A stretch of 64,000 nt of DNA from Niastella vici (GCF_002077945.1 NZ_LVYD01000057.1:62001-126000), one strand, 5' to 3'. Positions 45,907 through 55,932 are shown, counted from the stretch's first letter. The notes: a model not told the origin generated them from the letters alone. Numbers and translations are program-made.

Positions 45907-46752
45907 TTATTGCGGCGCCTCTTCGGTTACGGTGGCGGCCTGGGCCGATTTGGCCTTTACTTCAAAATCTTTTGGTCCCTTCAACTCGCCCTGCACATCG
46001 TAACCACCACTGGCCATCAATCCCTTCAAACGCCATAAGATGTACGCATCGCCGGTAGTTTGTTTACTCTTGTTCAGGAAATTATTAATGATCTTACTGG
46101 CTTTTTGCCAGTCGCTGGTAATGTATTTCTTCAGCTCATCATCATAAAAATCATAATCCTTTTGTCCCAGCTTTTTTCCACCTTCCAGCAGGCGAACGCC
46201 TTTGTCTTCGTTCTGCAGGCGCGTCCATTCATCGGGGTCCACTTCAAATTCACTCAGCGTAATGGGACGGGCCAGCTTTTTGGCCTTTAAGAATTCCCGG
46301 GGTGGTATCTGGCTCAACCATTCGGGATAAAAGATCAATCCTTTTTCGTTGATGAAGGGCAGGTTGTTCAAATAAAGAATGTACAGCCTTCCCTGAAAAT
46401 CCTTTAGCTGGCTCATGAGCCAGTAATATCCGCTTACATCATGTTTATTTTGGGCAGCCCAAATGTACACGAGCTCATCGGCGGTACGCGCCAGGCGTAC
46501 TATTAAATCAACCACGGTGGCCATATCATCCACCTCTGCGGTTTCTACCTTGCCTTCATTTTCGCTACCGGCCAGCACCTCGCGCCACCATTGTTTACGG
46601 GCCTCAATGCCTTCGTTGGTGTATATTTCTTTTATAGGACCAACCGCATAATCGTCTTTTATCAGGATCACATCGCCCTGTAATGTTTCATCGAGCTCAA
46701 TGGCCTTTTTTAAAACATCTACATCGGCTTCGTTAAAAACAATATGGATCAT
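45907..46752 (-). CDS. DUF1835 / DUF3658 protein
   Basis: A 281-residue cytoplasmic protein. The N-terminal DUF1835 part starts MIHIVFNEADVDVLKKAIEL and contains DDYAVGPI and LVYIWAAQNKHDVSGYYWLMSQL; the C-terminal DUF3658-like part has DEWTRLQNEDKGVRLLEGG and FYDDELKKYITSDWQKASKIINNFL. The function of either part is unknown. It sits between parE (30 nt) and DUF4260 (8 nt) in the topoisomerase IV operon. The last 20 residues are Ala/Thr/Glu-rich and look disordered. Confidence 0.88.
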   Translation of the reverse strand: MIHIVFNEADVDVLKKAIELDETLQGDVILIKDDYAVGPIKEIYTNEGIEARKQWWREVLAGSENEGKVETAEVDDMATVVDLIVRLARTADELVYIWAAQNKHDVSGYYWLMSQLKDFQGRLYILYLNNLPFINEKGLIFYPEWLSQIPPREFLKAKKLARPITLSEFEVDPDEWTRLQNEDKGVRLLEGGKKLGQKDYDFYDDELKKYITSDWQKASKIINNFLNKSKQTTGDAYILWRLKGLMASGGYDVQGELKGPKDFEVKAKSAQAATVTEEAPQ

Positions 46753-46781
46753 TTGTTATCTGTTACAAGTGTGTTCATTCC

Positions 46782-48689
46782 TTATTTCGCAGGCTCTTCC
46801 TGTTCATCAACCAGGTCAAGCTCTACGCGCAGGTTATCGATGATAAACTCCTGGCGCTCCTGGGTGTTCTTACCCATGTAATATTCCAGCAATTGCTGAA
46901 CGTGTTCACCCTGTTCAATGATAACCGGCTGCTTGCGCATTTCGGGTCCAATGAAGCGGGCAAACTCTTCGGGCGAAATTTCACCCAATCCTTTAAAACG
47001 GGTGATCTCGGGTTTACCGCCCAGCTTTTTAATGGCCGCCTGTTTTTCTGCTTCATCGTAGCAATAGAAAGTTTGCTTTTTATCGCGTACGCGGAACAAC
47101 GGCGTTTCCAGAATATATACGTGACCGTTCTTTACCAGGTCGGGGAAGAACTGTAAAAAGAAGGTCATCATCAACAAACGAATGTGCATGCCATCCACAT
47201 CGGCATCGGTAGCGATAACGATGTTGTTATAGCGCAGGCCTTCGTAACCTTCTTCAATATTCAACGCGTGTTGCAGCAGGTTGAACTCTTCATTTTCATA
47301 CACCACTTTTTTGGTGAGCGAAAAACAGTTCAACGGTTTACCACGCAAGCTGAATACCGCCTGGGTTTCCACGTTGCGCGATTTGGTAATGGAACCGCTC
47401 GCAGAATCACCCTCGGTAATGAAGATGGTGCTTTCCTTGCCTTTCTCCAGGATAGCATCCTTATCGCGGCCTGTTGGCTCATCATTATGGTGATAGCGGC
47501 AATCGCGCAATTTGCGGTTGTGCAGGTTTGCTTTTTTGGCCCGTTCGTTAGCCAGCTTTTTAATACCGGCCAGTTCCTTGCGTTCGCGCTCGCTTTGTTC
47601 AATCCGTTTCTTTAATGAATCGGCTACCGTGGGGTTCCGGTGCAGGTAATTATCCAGCTCTTTGCTAAGGAAATCGCCTACGAAGTTGCGCATGGAGGGG
47701 CCGCCTTCATACACTACCTGCGAACCCAGCTTGGTTTTTGTTTGCGATTCAAACACCGGTTCCTGTACGCGTACCGATACCGCTGCGCATATACTGGCGC
47801 GAATGTCGGCCGCATCATAATCTTTTTTATAGAAATCGCGCAGGGTTTTCACCACGCCCTCGCGGAAAGCCGCCAGGTGGGTACCGCCCTGTGTAGTATA
47901 CTGTCCGTTTACGAATGAGTAGTATTCTTCACCATACTGGTTTTCGTGTGTGAGGGCCACTTCAATATCCTCGCCCTTGAGGTGAATGATGGGATAGCGC
48001 AGCTCATCTTCGTTTGTTTTGCGCTGTAACAGATCGAGCAGGCCGTTCTTACTAACGTACTTCTTGCCATTGAAGTTCATGACCAGGCCGGCATTGAGGT
48101 AACAGTAGTTCCACAGCTGGCTGTCGAGGTACTCATGAATATAGTGGAAGTTCTTGAATACCGTATCGTCAGGAATGAAGGTAACGAGGGTACCGTTACT
48201 TTCTGCTGTTTTATTCTCTTTGTGCTCTTTGGTAAGCACGCCGCGTTCGAACTCGGCCGTTTTTTCCTTGCCTTCGCGAAAGGCGGTCACTTTAAAATAG
48301 GTGCTCAGGGCGTTCACCGCTTTGGTTCCTACCCCGTTCAATCCCACGCTTTTCTGGAATGCCTTGCTGTCGTATTTGGCGCCGGTATTGATCTTGCTCA
48401 CCACTTCAACCACCTTACCCAACGGAATACCACGGCCGTAGTCGCGTACGGTTACTGATTTTTCGTTTATGGTAATGTCTACCTGCTTACCATGACCCAT
48501 GGTATACTCGTCGATACAGTTATCGATCACTTCCTTGATCAACACGTAAATACCGTCGTCGGGACTGGAACCATCGCCCAGCTTACCGATATACATACCC
48601 GGACGCAGGCGAATGTGCTCGCGCCAATCGAGCGATCGTATCGAGTCTTCGGTATAATCAAACAAGTCGTTTTTTTCTGTCTTTGCCAT
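46782..48689 (-). CDS. parE: DNA topoisomerase IV subunit B (GyrB/ParE family)
   Basis: A 635-residue ATPase subunit. The GHKL motifs are visible: [20 protein letters not shown] and [15 protein letters not shown], then the transducer with [12 protein letters not shown]. The Toprim domain has [11 protein letters not shown] and [12 protein letters not shown]. There is no GyrB-type insertion, and the length is right for ParE. It is the first gene of the operon whose last gene is parC. The upstream region (48690-49373) is long and rich in repeats. Confidence 0.94.
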   Translation of the reverse strand: MAKTEKNDLFDYTEDSIRSLDWREHIRLRPGMYIGKLGDGSSPDDGIYVLIKEVIDNCIDEYTMGHGKQVDITINEKSVTVRDYGRGIPLGKVVEVVSKINTGAKYDSKAFQKSVGLNGVGTKAVNALSTYFKVTAFREGKEKTAEFERGVLTKEHKENKTAESNGTLVTFIPDDTVFKNFHYIHEYLDSQLWNYCYLNAGLVMNFNGKKYVSKNGLLDLLQRKTNEDELRYPIIHLKGEDIEVALTHENQYGEEYYSFVNGQYTTQGGTHLAAFREGVVKTLRDFYKKDYDAADIRASICAAVSVRVQEPVFESQTKTKLGSQVVYEGGPSMRNFVGDFLSKELDNYLHRNPTVADSLKKRIEQSERERKELAGIKKLANERAKKANLHNRKLRDCRYHHNDEPTGRDKDAILEKGKESTIFITEGDSASGSITKSRNVETQAVFSLRGKPLNCFSLTKKVVYENEEFNLLQHALNIEEGYEGLRYNNIVIATDADVDGMHIRLLMMTFFLQFFPDLVKNGHVYILETPLFRVRDKKQTFYCYDEAEKQAAIKKLGGKPEITRFKGLGEISPEEFARFIGPEMRKQPVIIEQGEHVQQLLEYYMGKNTQERQEFIIDNLRVELDLVDEQEEPAK

Positions 48690-48710
48690 GTTTATACGGA
48701 TTCTTCTATG

Positions 48711-48746
48711 TTCTGAGTTTTGAGTCTTGCTGAGTTTTACAACTCA
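48711..48746. repeat. Short heptamer tract, TTYTGAG type
   Basis: TTCTGAG TTTTGAG TCTTGC TGAGTTTT followed by ACAACTCA, a partial inverted arm. It lies 22 nt upstream of the parE ATG. Confidence 0.5.
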
Positions 48747-48772
48747 AATGTCATTTTTCTATAATATTGCCA

Positions 48773-48821
48773 GCTAAAGTACTACTATCACGGCCTTTTG
48801 TGCCTGTCCCCGTACTTTAGC
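48773..48821. other. Hairpin upstream of parE
   Basis: GCTAAAGTAC (48773-48782) and GTACTTTAGC (48812-48821) pair perfectly over 10 bp; GGCC/GGCAC-type pairs inside could extend it. It could be a regulatory structure in the parE leader or a dispersed palindrome. Confidence 0.45.
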
Positions 48822-49060
48822 CGGGATCACTTACTTGTACGTTCAGTTCACTATTCGGCACATTTGCCCCGCCCAGGAGTCAGCTATACAATTCATTTAC
48901 AATCCATTACACTAAAATAAGCCGGAAATTTGAGGGCAGCCGCACCCTGTGTGCAAAACGTACACCAAAAACGCCTGAACGGGCAAATATAGCCAAATGA
49001 CGGCAACCGATTTTTTAGAGAGTTATTAACGTTATGTGGAAAATTTAAAAAGACGAGTAT

Positions 49061-49137
49061 TTCACGGTTCAAAATTCACGGTTCCCGGTTCACAATTCTT
49101 AGTTTAGAGTTTTCAGTTCCCAGTTCAAAGTTTACAG
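49061..49137. repeat. Heptamer tandem tract, TTCACGG type
   Basis: Eleven consecutive 7-nt blocks without a break: TTCACGG, TTCAAAA, TTCACGG, TTCCCGG, TTCACAA and so on to TTTACAG. A degenerate inverted arm (CTCACCGTTCAATTTC, GGTTCAAAAT) may lie at about 49168-49205. Confidence 0.65.
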
Positions 49138-49373
49138 GAAACGCAGGGCTCCCCACCCCCGGCCAGGCTCACCGTTCAATTTCAGCGGGCGCAAGGTTCA
49201 AAATATAAGGATTCAATTACAGTTGTCAAGGGCAAAAGCGTACAAAGTTTCATTAATAATTAGCACAAGGTCAGGAGATTACAGTTTTGGTTTATAAATA
49301 AACAGGAATTTTTCCAGAGATATTCCGGCTCTTATAAGAGGTAGCTTATCTGCAGAACATTTGCGGGATATAG

Positions 49374-50570
49374 GTGGGATATCACCGGGATATCTCTACT
49401 TTACCTATTATTTATAATTCATCCGATTCTGAAGACACCATCACCGTGCAGGAAGAGCTGGCGCCGCTGATGGCCGCCGCGCCAAACAGCAATTGGGTAG
49501 AGCAACTGCACCTGACCCATGTACTGGACGAACCCCTGATACAGCTCTCGAACGGGGAAAATAAACGCCTGCAACTGGCCAAAGCCCTGTTCCTTGACCC
49601 GGCCGTGCTCATTATGGATAATCCCTTTGTTGGGCTCGATGTGGAAGGCCGCCAAACCCTGCACCGCATCCTCGATTCCATTGTTGCCAGCGGTATTGCC
49701 ATCATCCTCATTACCCCGCCACAGGAATTACCCAATTGCATTACCCATGTGGCCCTGCTCGAAAACGGCAGCCTCGTGAAGGTCGGCAAAAAAGAGGAGA
49801 TCCGCGCAGCTGCTCCGGTTCCAACCAATGCCCTGCCTGCCGGCATCATCAGCCAGCTAAAAGCATCGGGGAATAACAACCATTTTACCACAGCAGTAAA
49901 AATGGTGAACGTGACCATTCAATACGGTGAAAAAGTAATTCTGAACAACATAAACTGGGAAGTAAAAAAAGGCGAATGCTGGAGCATTTCGGGGCCCAAT
50001 GGGGCTGGCAAAAGCACCCTGCTGAGCCTGGTAACGGCCGATAACCCGCAGGCCTATGCCAATGAACTGTACCTGTTCGATCAGCGGCGGGGCAGCGGCG
50101 AAAGCATTTGGGACATCAAACGCCGCATAGGTTTTGTTTCGCCCGAACTGCACCTGTACTTCGACCGCGGCACATCGTGTTTTGATGTGATTGCCTCGGG
50201 GTTGTTCGATACAATCGGCTTGTTCAGGCAAATATCAACCCAGCAACAGGAACAGGTACAGGCCTGGATAGAACTGTTGCAGTTACAGGCCCTGCAACGC
50301 CGGCCGCTTTTTCAATTGTCGCTGGGACAACAACGTATGGTGCTGCTGGCCCGGGCGCTGGTGAAAAATCCGCCCCTGCTTATTCTCGATGAACCCTGTC
50401 AGGGCCTGGATGAAGAACAGATCAGCTATTTTAAACTGCTTATTGACCAGTTGTGTGAAACGTTTAATACCACGCTGCTGTATGTAAGCCATTATAGTAA
50501 GGACCTGCCGGAATGTATTACACATGCGGCATCGATAGAAAATGGAAGCCTTACTGCTACTAAGTTATAA
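49374..50570 (+). CDS. ModF-like double ABC ATPase, first domain truncated
   Basis: A 398-residue open frame that starts inside an ABC ATPase domain. Domain 1 keeps the signature LSNGENKRLQLAKAL (58-72) and Walker B LIMDNPFVGLD but lacks the Walker A and about 100 residues expected before it; the phrase YNSSDSEDTITVQE matches the middle of domain 1 in full-length relatives. Domain 2 is complete, with GPNGAGKST (207-215), LSLGQQRM, LLILDEPCQGLD and a final switch His in YVSHYSKD. ModF-like proteins are cytoplasmic ATPases without a permease. The 5' truncation suggests decay, though the remaining frame is intact. Confidence 0.78.
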   Translation: MGYHRDISTLPIIYNSSDSEDTITVQEELAPLMAAAPNSNWVEQLHLTHVLDEPLIQLSNGENKRLQLAKALFLDPAVLIMDNPFVGLDVEGRQTLHRILDSIVASGIAIILITPPQELPNCITHVALLENGSLVKVGKKEEIRAAAPVPTNALPAGIISQLKASGNNNHFTTAVKMVNVTIQYGEKVILNNINWEVKKGECWSISGPNGAGKSTLLSLVTADNPQAYANELYLFDQRRGSGESIWDIKRRIGFVSPELHLYFDRGTSCFDVIASGLFDTIGLFRQISTQQQEQVQAWIELLQLQALQRRPLFQLSLGQQRMVLLARALVKNPPLLILDEPCQGLDEEQISYFKLLIDQLCETFNTTLLYVSHYSKDLPECITHAASIENGSLTATKL

Positions 50571-50575
50571 GGTGA

Positions 50576-50693
50576 ATGTTGCAGTTACCAGTTACCGGGT
50601 TCCGGTTACCAGGCAAAAATTCGGAGAACCCGATTACAGGCAGAATGCTCGCAATTCGAGACCTGGAAACTGGTAACTGGCAACTGGTAACTA
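50576..50693. repeat. Inverted heptamer-repeat element, CAGTTAC type
   Basis: Left arm 50578-50612 (CAGTTAC CAGTTAC CGGGTTC CGGTTAC CAGG) and right arm 50660-50693 (CTGGAAA CTGGTAA CTGGCAA CTGGTAA) are inverted runs around a loop of about 48 nt. The right arm ends on the stop codon of the M43 protease gene. Confidence 0.8.
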
Positions 50694-52832
50694 CCGCTTA
50701 ATCACTTTCTGCGTAATCACCTTATCGCCCAGCACTACCTGCACCACATATACGCCGCTGGCATAGGCGGAGAGGTCGAACCCATAATAGCTGCTGCCGG
50801 CCGCGTTTATAATGCGCGAAGCAACCCTTTCTCCTGTGCTGCTAAAGATGTTGATCCCTTTTACATAACCCGCATTGGGGTAGAACTGCACTGCAATTTT
50901 ACCATTTGTGGGGTTAGGCGTTATCATAAATCCTTTTGCCTTCAGGTTGGTATTTATGCTTACGCTGTATACATTAATATCGTCGAGATAAATATTGTTC
51001 TCGTGTTGATTGGTGTTCATAAATGCCACCAGTATTTGACCGGCGCCAATGTACGGCGTCAGGTTCACCGAATCTTTACGCCATTCAGTAGAAGCAGGCG
51101 TAAAGGAGGTAACGGTGGCAGCGCTGCGTGTAATGAGGTCGGCCCCACCCTTGTGGTACAAACTGGTAAATGTAGCTCCGCAATCCTTGCTTACCAATAC
51201 ATCGAGCGTATCGAACGCAGCACTTGTTTTAGGATCGGTAACTACCGCCGCTGCAACCTGGAAGGTCATGAATGCCGAATCGGCATTGGTGATATTCATC
51301 AACGGTAACCGCAGGTAATCTTTTTGACCATTGGCTGAATAATCATAATTGCGCAGTACAACCGATGCGTTACCGGTCTTTGCCGCTGTAGCCGTTCTTT
51401 CCCAGGTAACTCCCAGGTCAGGATTTACTATATCCCAGGCAATTGGCGGGTAGGTAGTGCTTTCAAAGCTTTCGGTAATTGGCGGTGAGTATGGCAGATA
51501 ATACAGGAATGTAATGTTGATGGCATCGTTGCTGGTATTATCATCGGTAGTACCATTGGCCGATGAAATATCCACATTCAGCACATGGATTCCTTCGACT
51601 GTAACGGTCATGCTATTCAATGTTACATTGGTTTCAGTCAATGAAGCCAGCGAGCCTGTCCAATTGGTGGTGATGGCAGTACCATTATCAATACTTGCCT
51701 TAATGGTAACCGCTGTCAATGTTTGTGCGCCGCGGTTCCGCAAGGTTATAACCGGCTGGAAGGTGGCGCTGCAAATGCGTTGCAACGGTGTATTGATGCT
51801 TTTGGCAGCTGCATCGAGGTTAAAGGATACAACAGGATCGGCGCCATTGGAAGTAATCAACGAAGCGCGGTACACATTTAAAGCACTCTCCATGCGGGCC
51901 TTTTGATCGAGGGTGAACATGACCATACAGGCATCGTCGGTATAATCCATATAGTTTTCATACATGATGCCCGGCGACGTTGTAGTACAGGCATCTGTGC
52001 GTGGTCCCCCGCTGGAAGTGGGGCAGCCGGAGGTATAGGTACCCTGGTTGGGGGTATCATCAATTTCATCGGTTCCCGAACAGCCGTTTTCATCGCCCCA
52101 GATATGGATCAGGGAAAAGAAATGGCCTGATTCATGCACCAGGGTGCGGCCTTTATTATAAGGCGCAGTGCCACCCGGTAATGAGGTGTATTTGATGACC
52201 ACTCCATCTTCGGCGGCCGGACCGCTGTTTGGGAAGGTAGCATAACCCAGATACCCTTGCGACAGATCGGTGATCCATACGTTAAAGTATTTGGTATGGT
52301 CCCAGGCATTGGCGCCACCTGATGAGGTGTACTTTACGCTGGGATCGGTAATAGCAAACGAACTTTTGGAGGTAGTAATACGTTCAATACCCGTTGACGG
52401 ATTATCATCGGGCGTGCGCTGCGCCAGTTTAAACTGGATACTTGTTTTGGCAAATAAGGGTTTGAACCATGACGGAATAAGGGTTGAATCTGGGTTCACC
52501 CCCCCATAGTCCCTGTTCAGCTGGTCAACCTGGGCCTGTACCATGGCATCGGTAACCAGGTTCGGATTGGTTAACACGATATGGAAAACAATGGGAATAT
52601 AATAGGTTGTACCTTCGATCCTGAGCTGTTGGCTCAGGGCTTTTCTTTGCAGGGCAGCAATCCGGATGTTCTGATTCTGCAATTCGTATTGCGATCTCAG
52701 GGTTGGATTCCGTTTAAAGTTATTCTCCAACACAGGCATCGATCCGCATCTGTCCTGGGCCTTTACGGCAACCATACTTCCCAACACACTTACAACACAG
52801 GCTACAAGACATTGTAAATTTTTTCTCATCAT
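50691..52832 (-). CDS. M43-family (pappalysin-like) secreted metalloprotease with T9SS sorting domain
   Basis: A 713-residue secreted zinc protease. Signal peptide to about residue 25; catalytic domain about 70-330 with HESGHFFSLIH at 233-243 followed by WGDENG, and a Met-turn in ENYMDYTDDACMVMF. The usual Gly of HExxHxxGxxH is Ser240, as is tolerated in this family. A CARDB-like domain (about 340-440), a jelly-roll adhesion domain (about 450-635, YDYSANGQKDYLRLPL ... FMNTNQHENNIYLDDI) and a C-terminal type A sorting domain (MITPNPTNGKIAVQFYP ... ASGVYVVQV ... KVIKR) follow. It should be exported by the T9SS and anchored or released at the surface. Confidence 0.92.
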   Translation of the reverse strand: MMRKNLQCLVACVVSVLGSMVAVKAQDRCGSMPVLENNFKRNPTLRSQYELQNQNIRIAALQRKALSQQLRIEGTTYYIPIVFHIVLTNPNLVTDAMVQAQVDQLNRDYGGVNPDSTLIPSWFKPLFAKTSIQFKLAQRTPDDNPSTGIERITTSKSSFAITDPSVKYTSSGGANAWDHTKYFNVWITDLSQGYLGYATFPNSGPAAEDGVVIKYTSLPGGTAPYNKGRTLVHESGHFFSLIHIWGDENGCSGTDEIDDTPNQGTYTSGCPTSSGGPRTDACTTTSPGIMYENYMDYTDDACMVMFTLDQKARMESALNVYRASLITSNGADPVVSFNLDAAAKSINTPLQRICSATFQPVITLRNRGAQTLTAVTIKASIDNGTAITTNWTGSLASLTETNVTLNSMTVTVEGIHVLNVDISSANGTTDDNTSNDAINITFLYYLPYSPPITESFESTTYPPIAWDIVNPDLGVTWERTATAAKTGNASVVLRNYDYSANGQKDYLRLPLMNITNADSAFMTFQVAAAVVTDPKTSAAFDTLDVLVSKDCGATFTSLYHKGGADLITRSAATVTSFTPASTEWRKDSVNLTPYIGAGQILVAFMNTNQHENNIYLDDINVYSVSINTNLKAKGFMITPNPTNGKIAVQFYPNAGYVKGINIFSSTGERVASRIINAAGSSYYGFDLSAYASGVYVVQVVLGDKVITQKVIKR

Positions 52833-53234
52833 ATTGGTTGATTCATACGTAATACCTACGTAATATCCTTAAAAAATGTTGGTTTTCATACTGAAAAATA
52901 GATGTGTGCCCAAGTTTTGTCGGTGAATGCCCAAATAGTTGCCATGGATAAAAATAAGCCATTTGTTAATTACGGGCTGCCAGCCTGCATAACGCCTGTT
53001 GAAGAAATTCTACAGGCATCAGAAAAAATAATATATGCCACCCCCACCCTAAAAAATGTTAAAATAATTTCTTATAACTACAGCCTTGTTCTGGCATAGT
53101 CCTTGTCAACCATACACTATCTTAGTTGATCAATATCAATTCTACCCTTAATATAACCATCGAGTTATAGGCCTGATGAGCGATGATAAATGATGTGTGT
53201 AACTATTTTGTTTAACCTATAATTTGTTTGAGTT
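52833..53234. other. Divergent intergenic region between the M43 protease and a small secreted protein
   Basis: 402 bp. Upstream of the M43 gene lies a direct repeat TACGTAATA-CC-TACGTAATA (52846-52865), 11-bp period, which could be a regulator site. A 65-residue frame at 52902-53099 has no family features. The right end (TATTTTGTTTAACCTATAATTTG) should contain the promoter of the gene at 53235. Confidence 0.55.
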
Positions 53235-53552
53235 ATGAAAAATGCCAAGATGAGCATGGCAGCTATAGCATTTGCGGCCGCCGGATTATTTGCTTTTAAC
53301 GCTGTAAAAAACGGTTCCGTAAAGGGAACAGTGAATCCGGCTGACGCTGCAGTTAGAGCATGGGCCTTATCGAGTACTGACACCTTAAAAGCCGAAATCA
53401 ATAAAGGAACATTCGAAATTACCGATGCCAAACCCGGCACCTATCGCGTAATTATTGAAGCAAAGCCTCCTTATAAGAATGCCGCGAAAGATGGTGTCAC
53501 AGTGACAGATGGCCAGTCAACGGATATCGGCGAAATTAAACTGGAGCAGTAA
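53235..53552 (+). CDS. Small secreted protein with carboxypeptidase-regulatory-like domain
   Basis: A 105-residue protein: signal peptide or anchor (AAIAFAAAGLFAFNAV, to about 25) and then one beta-sandwich domain, SVKGTVNPADAAVRAWALSS, KGTFEITDAKPGTYRVIIEA and DGQSTDIGEIKL, matching CarboxypepD_reg-like folds. Such single-domain proteins are common in Bacteroidetes periplasm, but no function is known. It is convergent with the hexosaminidase gene and shares its terminator. Confidence 0.8.
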   Translation: MKNAKMSMAAIAFAAAGLFAFNAVKNGSVKGTVNPADAAVRAWALSSTDTLKAEINKGTFEITDAKPGTYRVIIEAKPPYKNAAKDGVTVTDGQSTDIGEIKLEQ

Positions 53553-53582
53553 AGAGTTTCAGCATTTAGTTTAGATATTAGG

Positions 53583-53630
53583 AAAATAAAAGGTGGGTCG
53601 TCCCTGTTAGGATGGCCCACCTTTTATTTT
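53583..53630. terminator. Bidirectional terminator between the small secreted protein and GH20 genes
   Basis: AAAATAAAAGGTGGG and CCCACCTTTTATTTT pair over 15 bp with further G-U-containing pairs inside (TCGTCC/GGATGG); A-run and T-run on the flanks serve both directions. Confidence 0.92.
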
Positions 53631-55932
53631 AATGTTTGAAAAAGCTGTCGGGGACCGGTATCACCGCCCCATTGCCTTTACTGTATTTCAATTGTAAAGT
53701 AAAGCCGCCACCGCCCTCAATAAAATTAAGGTAGAAAAGATGCAATCCTTTTTTCAACGCAACCTGTCCTGATTTCTCCTGCGGCGCATGTTGCCCATCG
53801 TTATTTACCACTTCCTTATTGCCAATGGTTAAAGTACCGCCATCATCGCACAACAGGTAAAAACTGTAAATGCCTGTTTCGGGAATATCAATATAACCGC
53901 TGTATTGCAAACCGAAGGAAGGCGCCGAAACCGCCGCCGGCACTATTGCATTGGGTGCAATAAACTGGCTGTCGGGTTGCAGCGTTTGCATGCCGAGGGT
54001 GTTCAGCAAATATTTTTTATAGTATTTGCATTGCAGGCCCGGGGCCGGTTGCGTAAGGGCCACCGGTTGCTGGTACACTTCTTTTTGATAGTTGAGGGTG
54101 TAAATATCGCCACGCAATCCTTTTGTGGTAAATGCGGCCAGTTTAATGGTGACCGGTTGTTTTATGACCAGCGGTTTGCTCAACACCGGTGAAGTGGCCA
54201 CCGGCAGGCTGCCATTGGTTGTATAACGAAGGGTGAGACTGGGCAATGGCTTTTTAATATCAAGTACAGCCGAGTCGGTAAATACGTTGTGCTCTACAAA
54301 ACCAGTCAGGTCGGGCAGGCGGTAATGTACCTGTAAAGCTTCGAGCCTGTTGAATTGCGCCGGCAGGCGTTGTTGAAAAGAAGCATAATCAAGGTTTTTG
54401 CTCCAGGTTCTTTCGGCCAGGGCAAGCAGGCGGGGAAAATATAAATAATCGGCGCGGTTCTCAGAAGGAACGCGTTCCGTCCACAAGTTAGCCTGGGCGC
54501 CAATAATAGAGTTAGCCTCATCAGGCGTTAATTTTTCGGGCACCACTTTAAACTGGTAAATGTTCTCCAGCGAATGGGCATCGGGTGGGTTATCGAAATA
54601 CAAAGGGTTACCCGGGCTCATGATCACCCGGTTGCCATTACGGGCAGCCATAACCGGGGCATCTGGCACCCAGCTGCGCCAGTACATGACGTTGGCTGTT
54701 GAACTAATGCCACCTTCCAGTATTTCATCCCAACCGATCAGCTTCCGGCCTTTCGACTGAAAGAACTTTTCCATTCGTTTTACAAAATAGCTTTGCAGTT
54801 CAGCCGTGCTTTTCAACCCTTCTTTTTCCATCAACGTTTTGCACAAGGGGCTTTGCGCCCAGGTTTTACGGTCTACTTCGTCGGCGCCGAGATGAATGTA
54901 TTCGGAAGGAAAAATATCCATGATCTCGGTAAAGATGTTCTGGGCAAATTCAAAGGTACTTTCCTTGCAGGGACAAATGGGGGTAGAAAACAATTCGCCC
55001 CATTTGCTGCCGCCTTCGCACGACAGATCGGGAAAGGAATGAATGGCAGCCATCATGTGACCGGGCATATCAACTTCGGGAATGATGTCGATGTAGCGGT
55101 CGGCGGCATATTTCACCAGGGCTTTCATTTGCTGCTGCGTATAAAAACCGCCGTACAGGGTTTTGCCGTTGCGTTGCACAAGATGTTTGGGATCGATGGC
55201 CATATCAAGATTGTCTTTCTGCTGGTGCATACAGGCCGAATCATTTCTATCGAACGTGCGCCAGGCACCCTGGGCGGTGAGCTCTGGATATTTTTTGATC
55301 TCGATGCGCCAGCCCTGGTCATCGGTGAGGTGAAGATGCAGCTTGTTGAGCTTGTACAGGGCCATGCGATCGATGAGCTTTTCGAGATAGGAAATACTAA
55401 AAAAGTGACGGGCCACATCGAGGTGAATGCCACGCCAGGCGTAGGCTGGTTCGTCGGTGATGGTGAGGGCGGGCAATCGCAGGCTTTGGGCGCCACCTGA
55501 CCTCTTTTCAACAGATAGTGGCAGCAACTGCCTGATGGTTTCCACGGCACGGAACATACCGGCGGGGGTGCGGGCCGAGAGAAGTACCCGCTGCTCAGTG
55601 ATTGCAATATGATATCCCTCGGGTGAAGTAATGGCGGCATCTTTCTGCAGCTCGATCACTTTAGTTGATGGTTTCGGTAATGATGTACCAGATGGAATGA
55701 GGCGTGACATTTCGGCCAACGCCTGTTCAAACCCGTCCTTTGTGTCATAAACGATACCCGTGCCGGGTGTAATAATGAATTCACCTTTCCCGGAGGTAAG
55801 GGAAGCGGGGAACGGGACCAACGGGAAATCAGCAGAAGATTGTGCCCTTCCTTCTGCAACAAGCAGCACAATGATGCATGTTAAAACCAATCGGTAAGGA
55901 TGCTTTATTCTATTAATCTTTTTCATCATCAT
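53629..55932 (-). CDS. Beta-N-acetylhexosaminidase, GH20, with PA14 domain
   Basis: A 767-residue secreted glycosidase that removes terminal GlcNAc or GalNAc, for example from chitin oligomers. Signal peptide to about residue 30 (VLLVAEGRAQ), GH20b domain (about 35-160), then the GH20 barrel: AWRGIHLDVARHFF, LHLHLTDDQGWRIEI, IPEVDMPGHMMAA, and the catalytic Asp351-Glu352 in HLGADEVDRKTW. After a chitobiase-type C-terminal domain, a PA14-like carbohydrate-binding domain closes the protein (about 630-767, GLQYSGYIDIPETGIYSFYLLCDDGGTL). It has no T9SS sorting domain, so it is probably periplasmic. Confidence 0.95.
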   Translation of the reverse strand: MMMKKINRIKHPYRLVLTCIIVLLVAEGRAQSSADFPLVPFPASLTSGKGEFIITPGTGIVYDTKDGFEQALAEMSRLIPSGTSLPKPSTKVIELQKDAAITSPEGYHIAITEQRVLLSARTPAGMFRAVETIRQLLPLSVEKRSGGAQSLRLPALTITDEPAYAWRGIHLDVARHFFSISYLEKLIDRMALYKLNKLHLHLTDDQGWRIEIKKYPELTAQGAWRTFDRNDSACMHQQKDNLDMAIDPKHLVQRNGKTLYGGFYTQQQMKALVKYAADRYIDIIPEVDMPGHMMAAIHSFPDLSCEGGSKWGELFSTPICPCKESTFEFAQNIFTEIMDIFPSEYIHLGADEVDRKTWAQSPLCKTLMEKEGLKSTAELQSYFVKRMEKFFQSKGRKLIGWDEILEGGISSTANVMYWRSWVPDAPVMAARNGNRVIMSPGNPLYFDNPPDAHSLENIYQFKVVPEKLTPDEANSIIGAQANLWTERVPSENRADYLYFPRLLALAERTWSKNLDYASFQQRLPAQFNRLEALQVHYRLPDLTGFVEHNVFTDSAVLDIKKPLPSLTLRYTTNGSLPVATSPVLSKPLVIKQPVTIKLAAFTTKGLRGDIYTLNYQKEVYQQPVALTQPAPGLQCKYYKKYLLNTLGMQTLQPDSQFIAPNAIVPAAVSAPSFGLQYSGYIDIPETGIYSFYLLCDDGGTLTIGNKEVVNNDGQHAPQEKSGQVALKKGLHLFYLNFIEGGGGFTLQLKYSKGNGAVIPVPDSFFKH

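Larger units (their letters stand above)
48690..49373. other. Long intergenic region upstream of parE
   Basis: 684 bp with no credible gene. It contains two heptamer tracts (48711-48746 and 49061-49137), a 10-bp hairpin GCTAAAGTAC/GTACTTTAGC (48773-48821), and a TATATTTG box facing parE (48991-48984) with no -33 partner. The region just before 49374 shows no Walker A coding sequence in any frame, although the next gene lacks that part of its first ATPase domain. Confidence 0.6.

Noticed and set aside
49061-49137. Possible CRISPR array in repeat-rich DNA
   Set aside because: Units are 7 nt with no spacers of uniform length and no cas genes; it is a short tandem repeat.
52902-53099. 65-residue ORF in the M43 upstream gap
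   Set aside because: No signal, motif or coding-like composition; likely chance.
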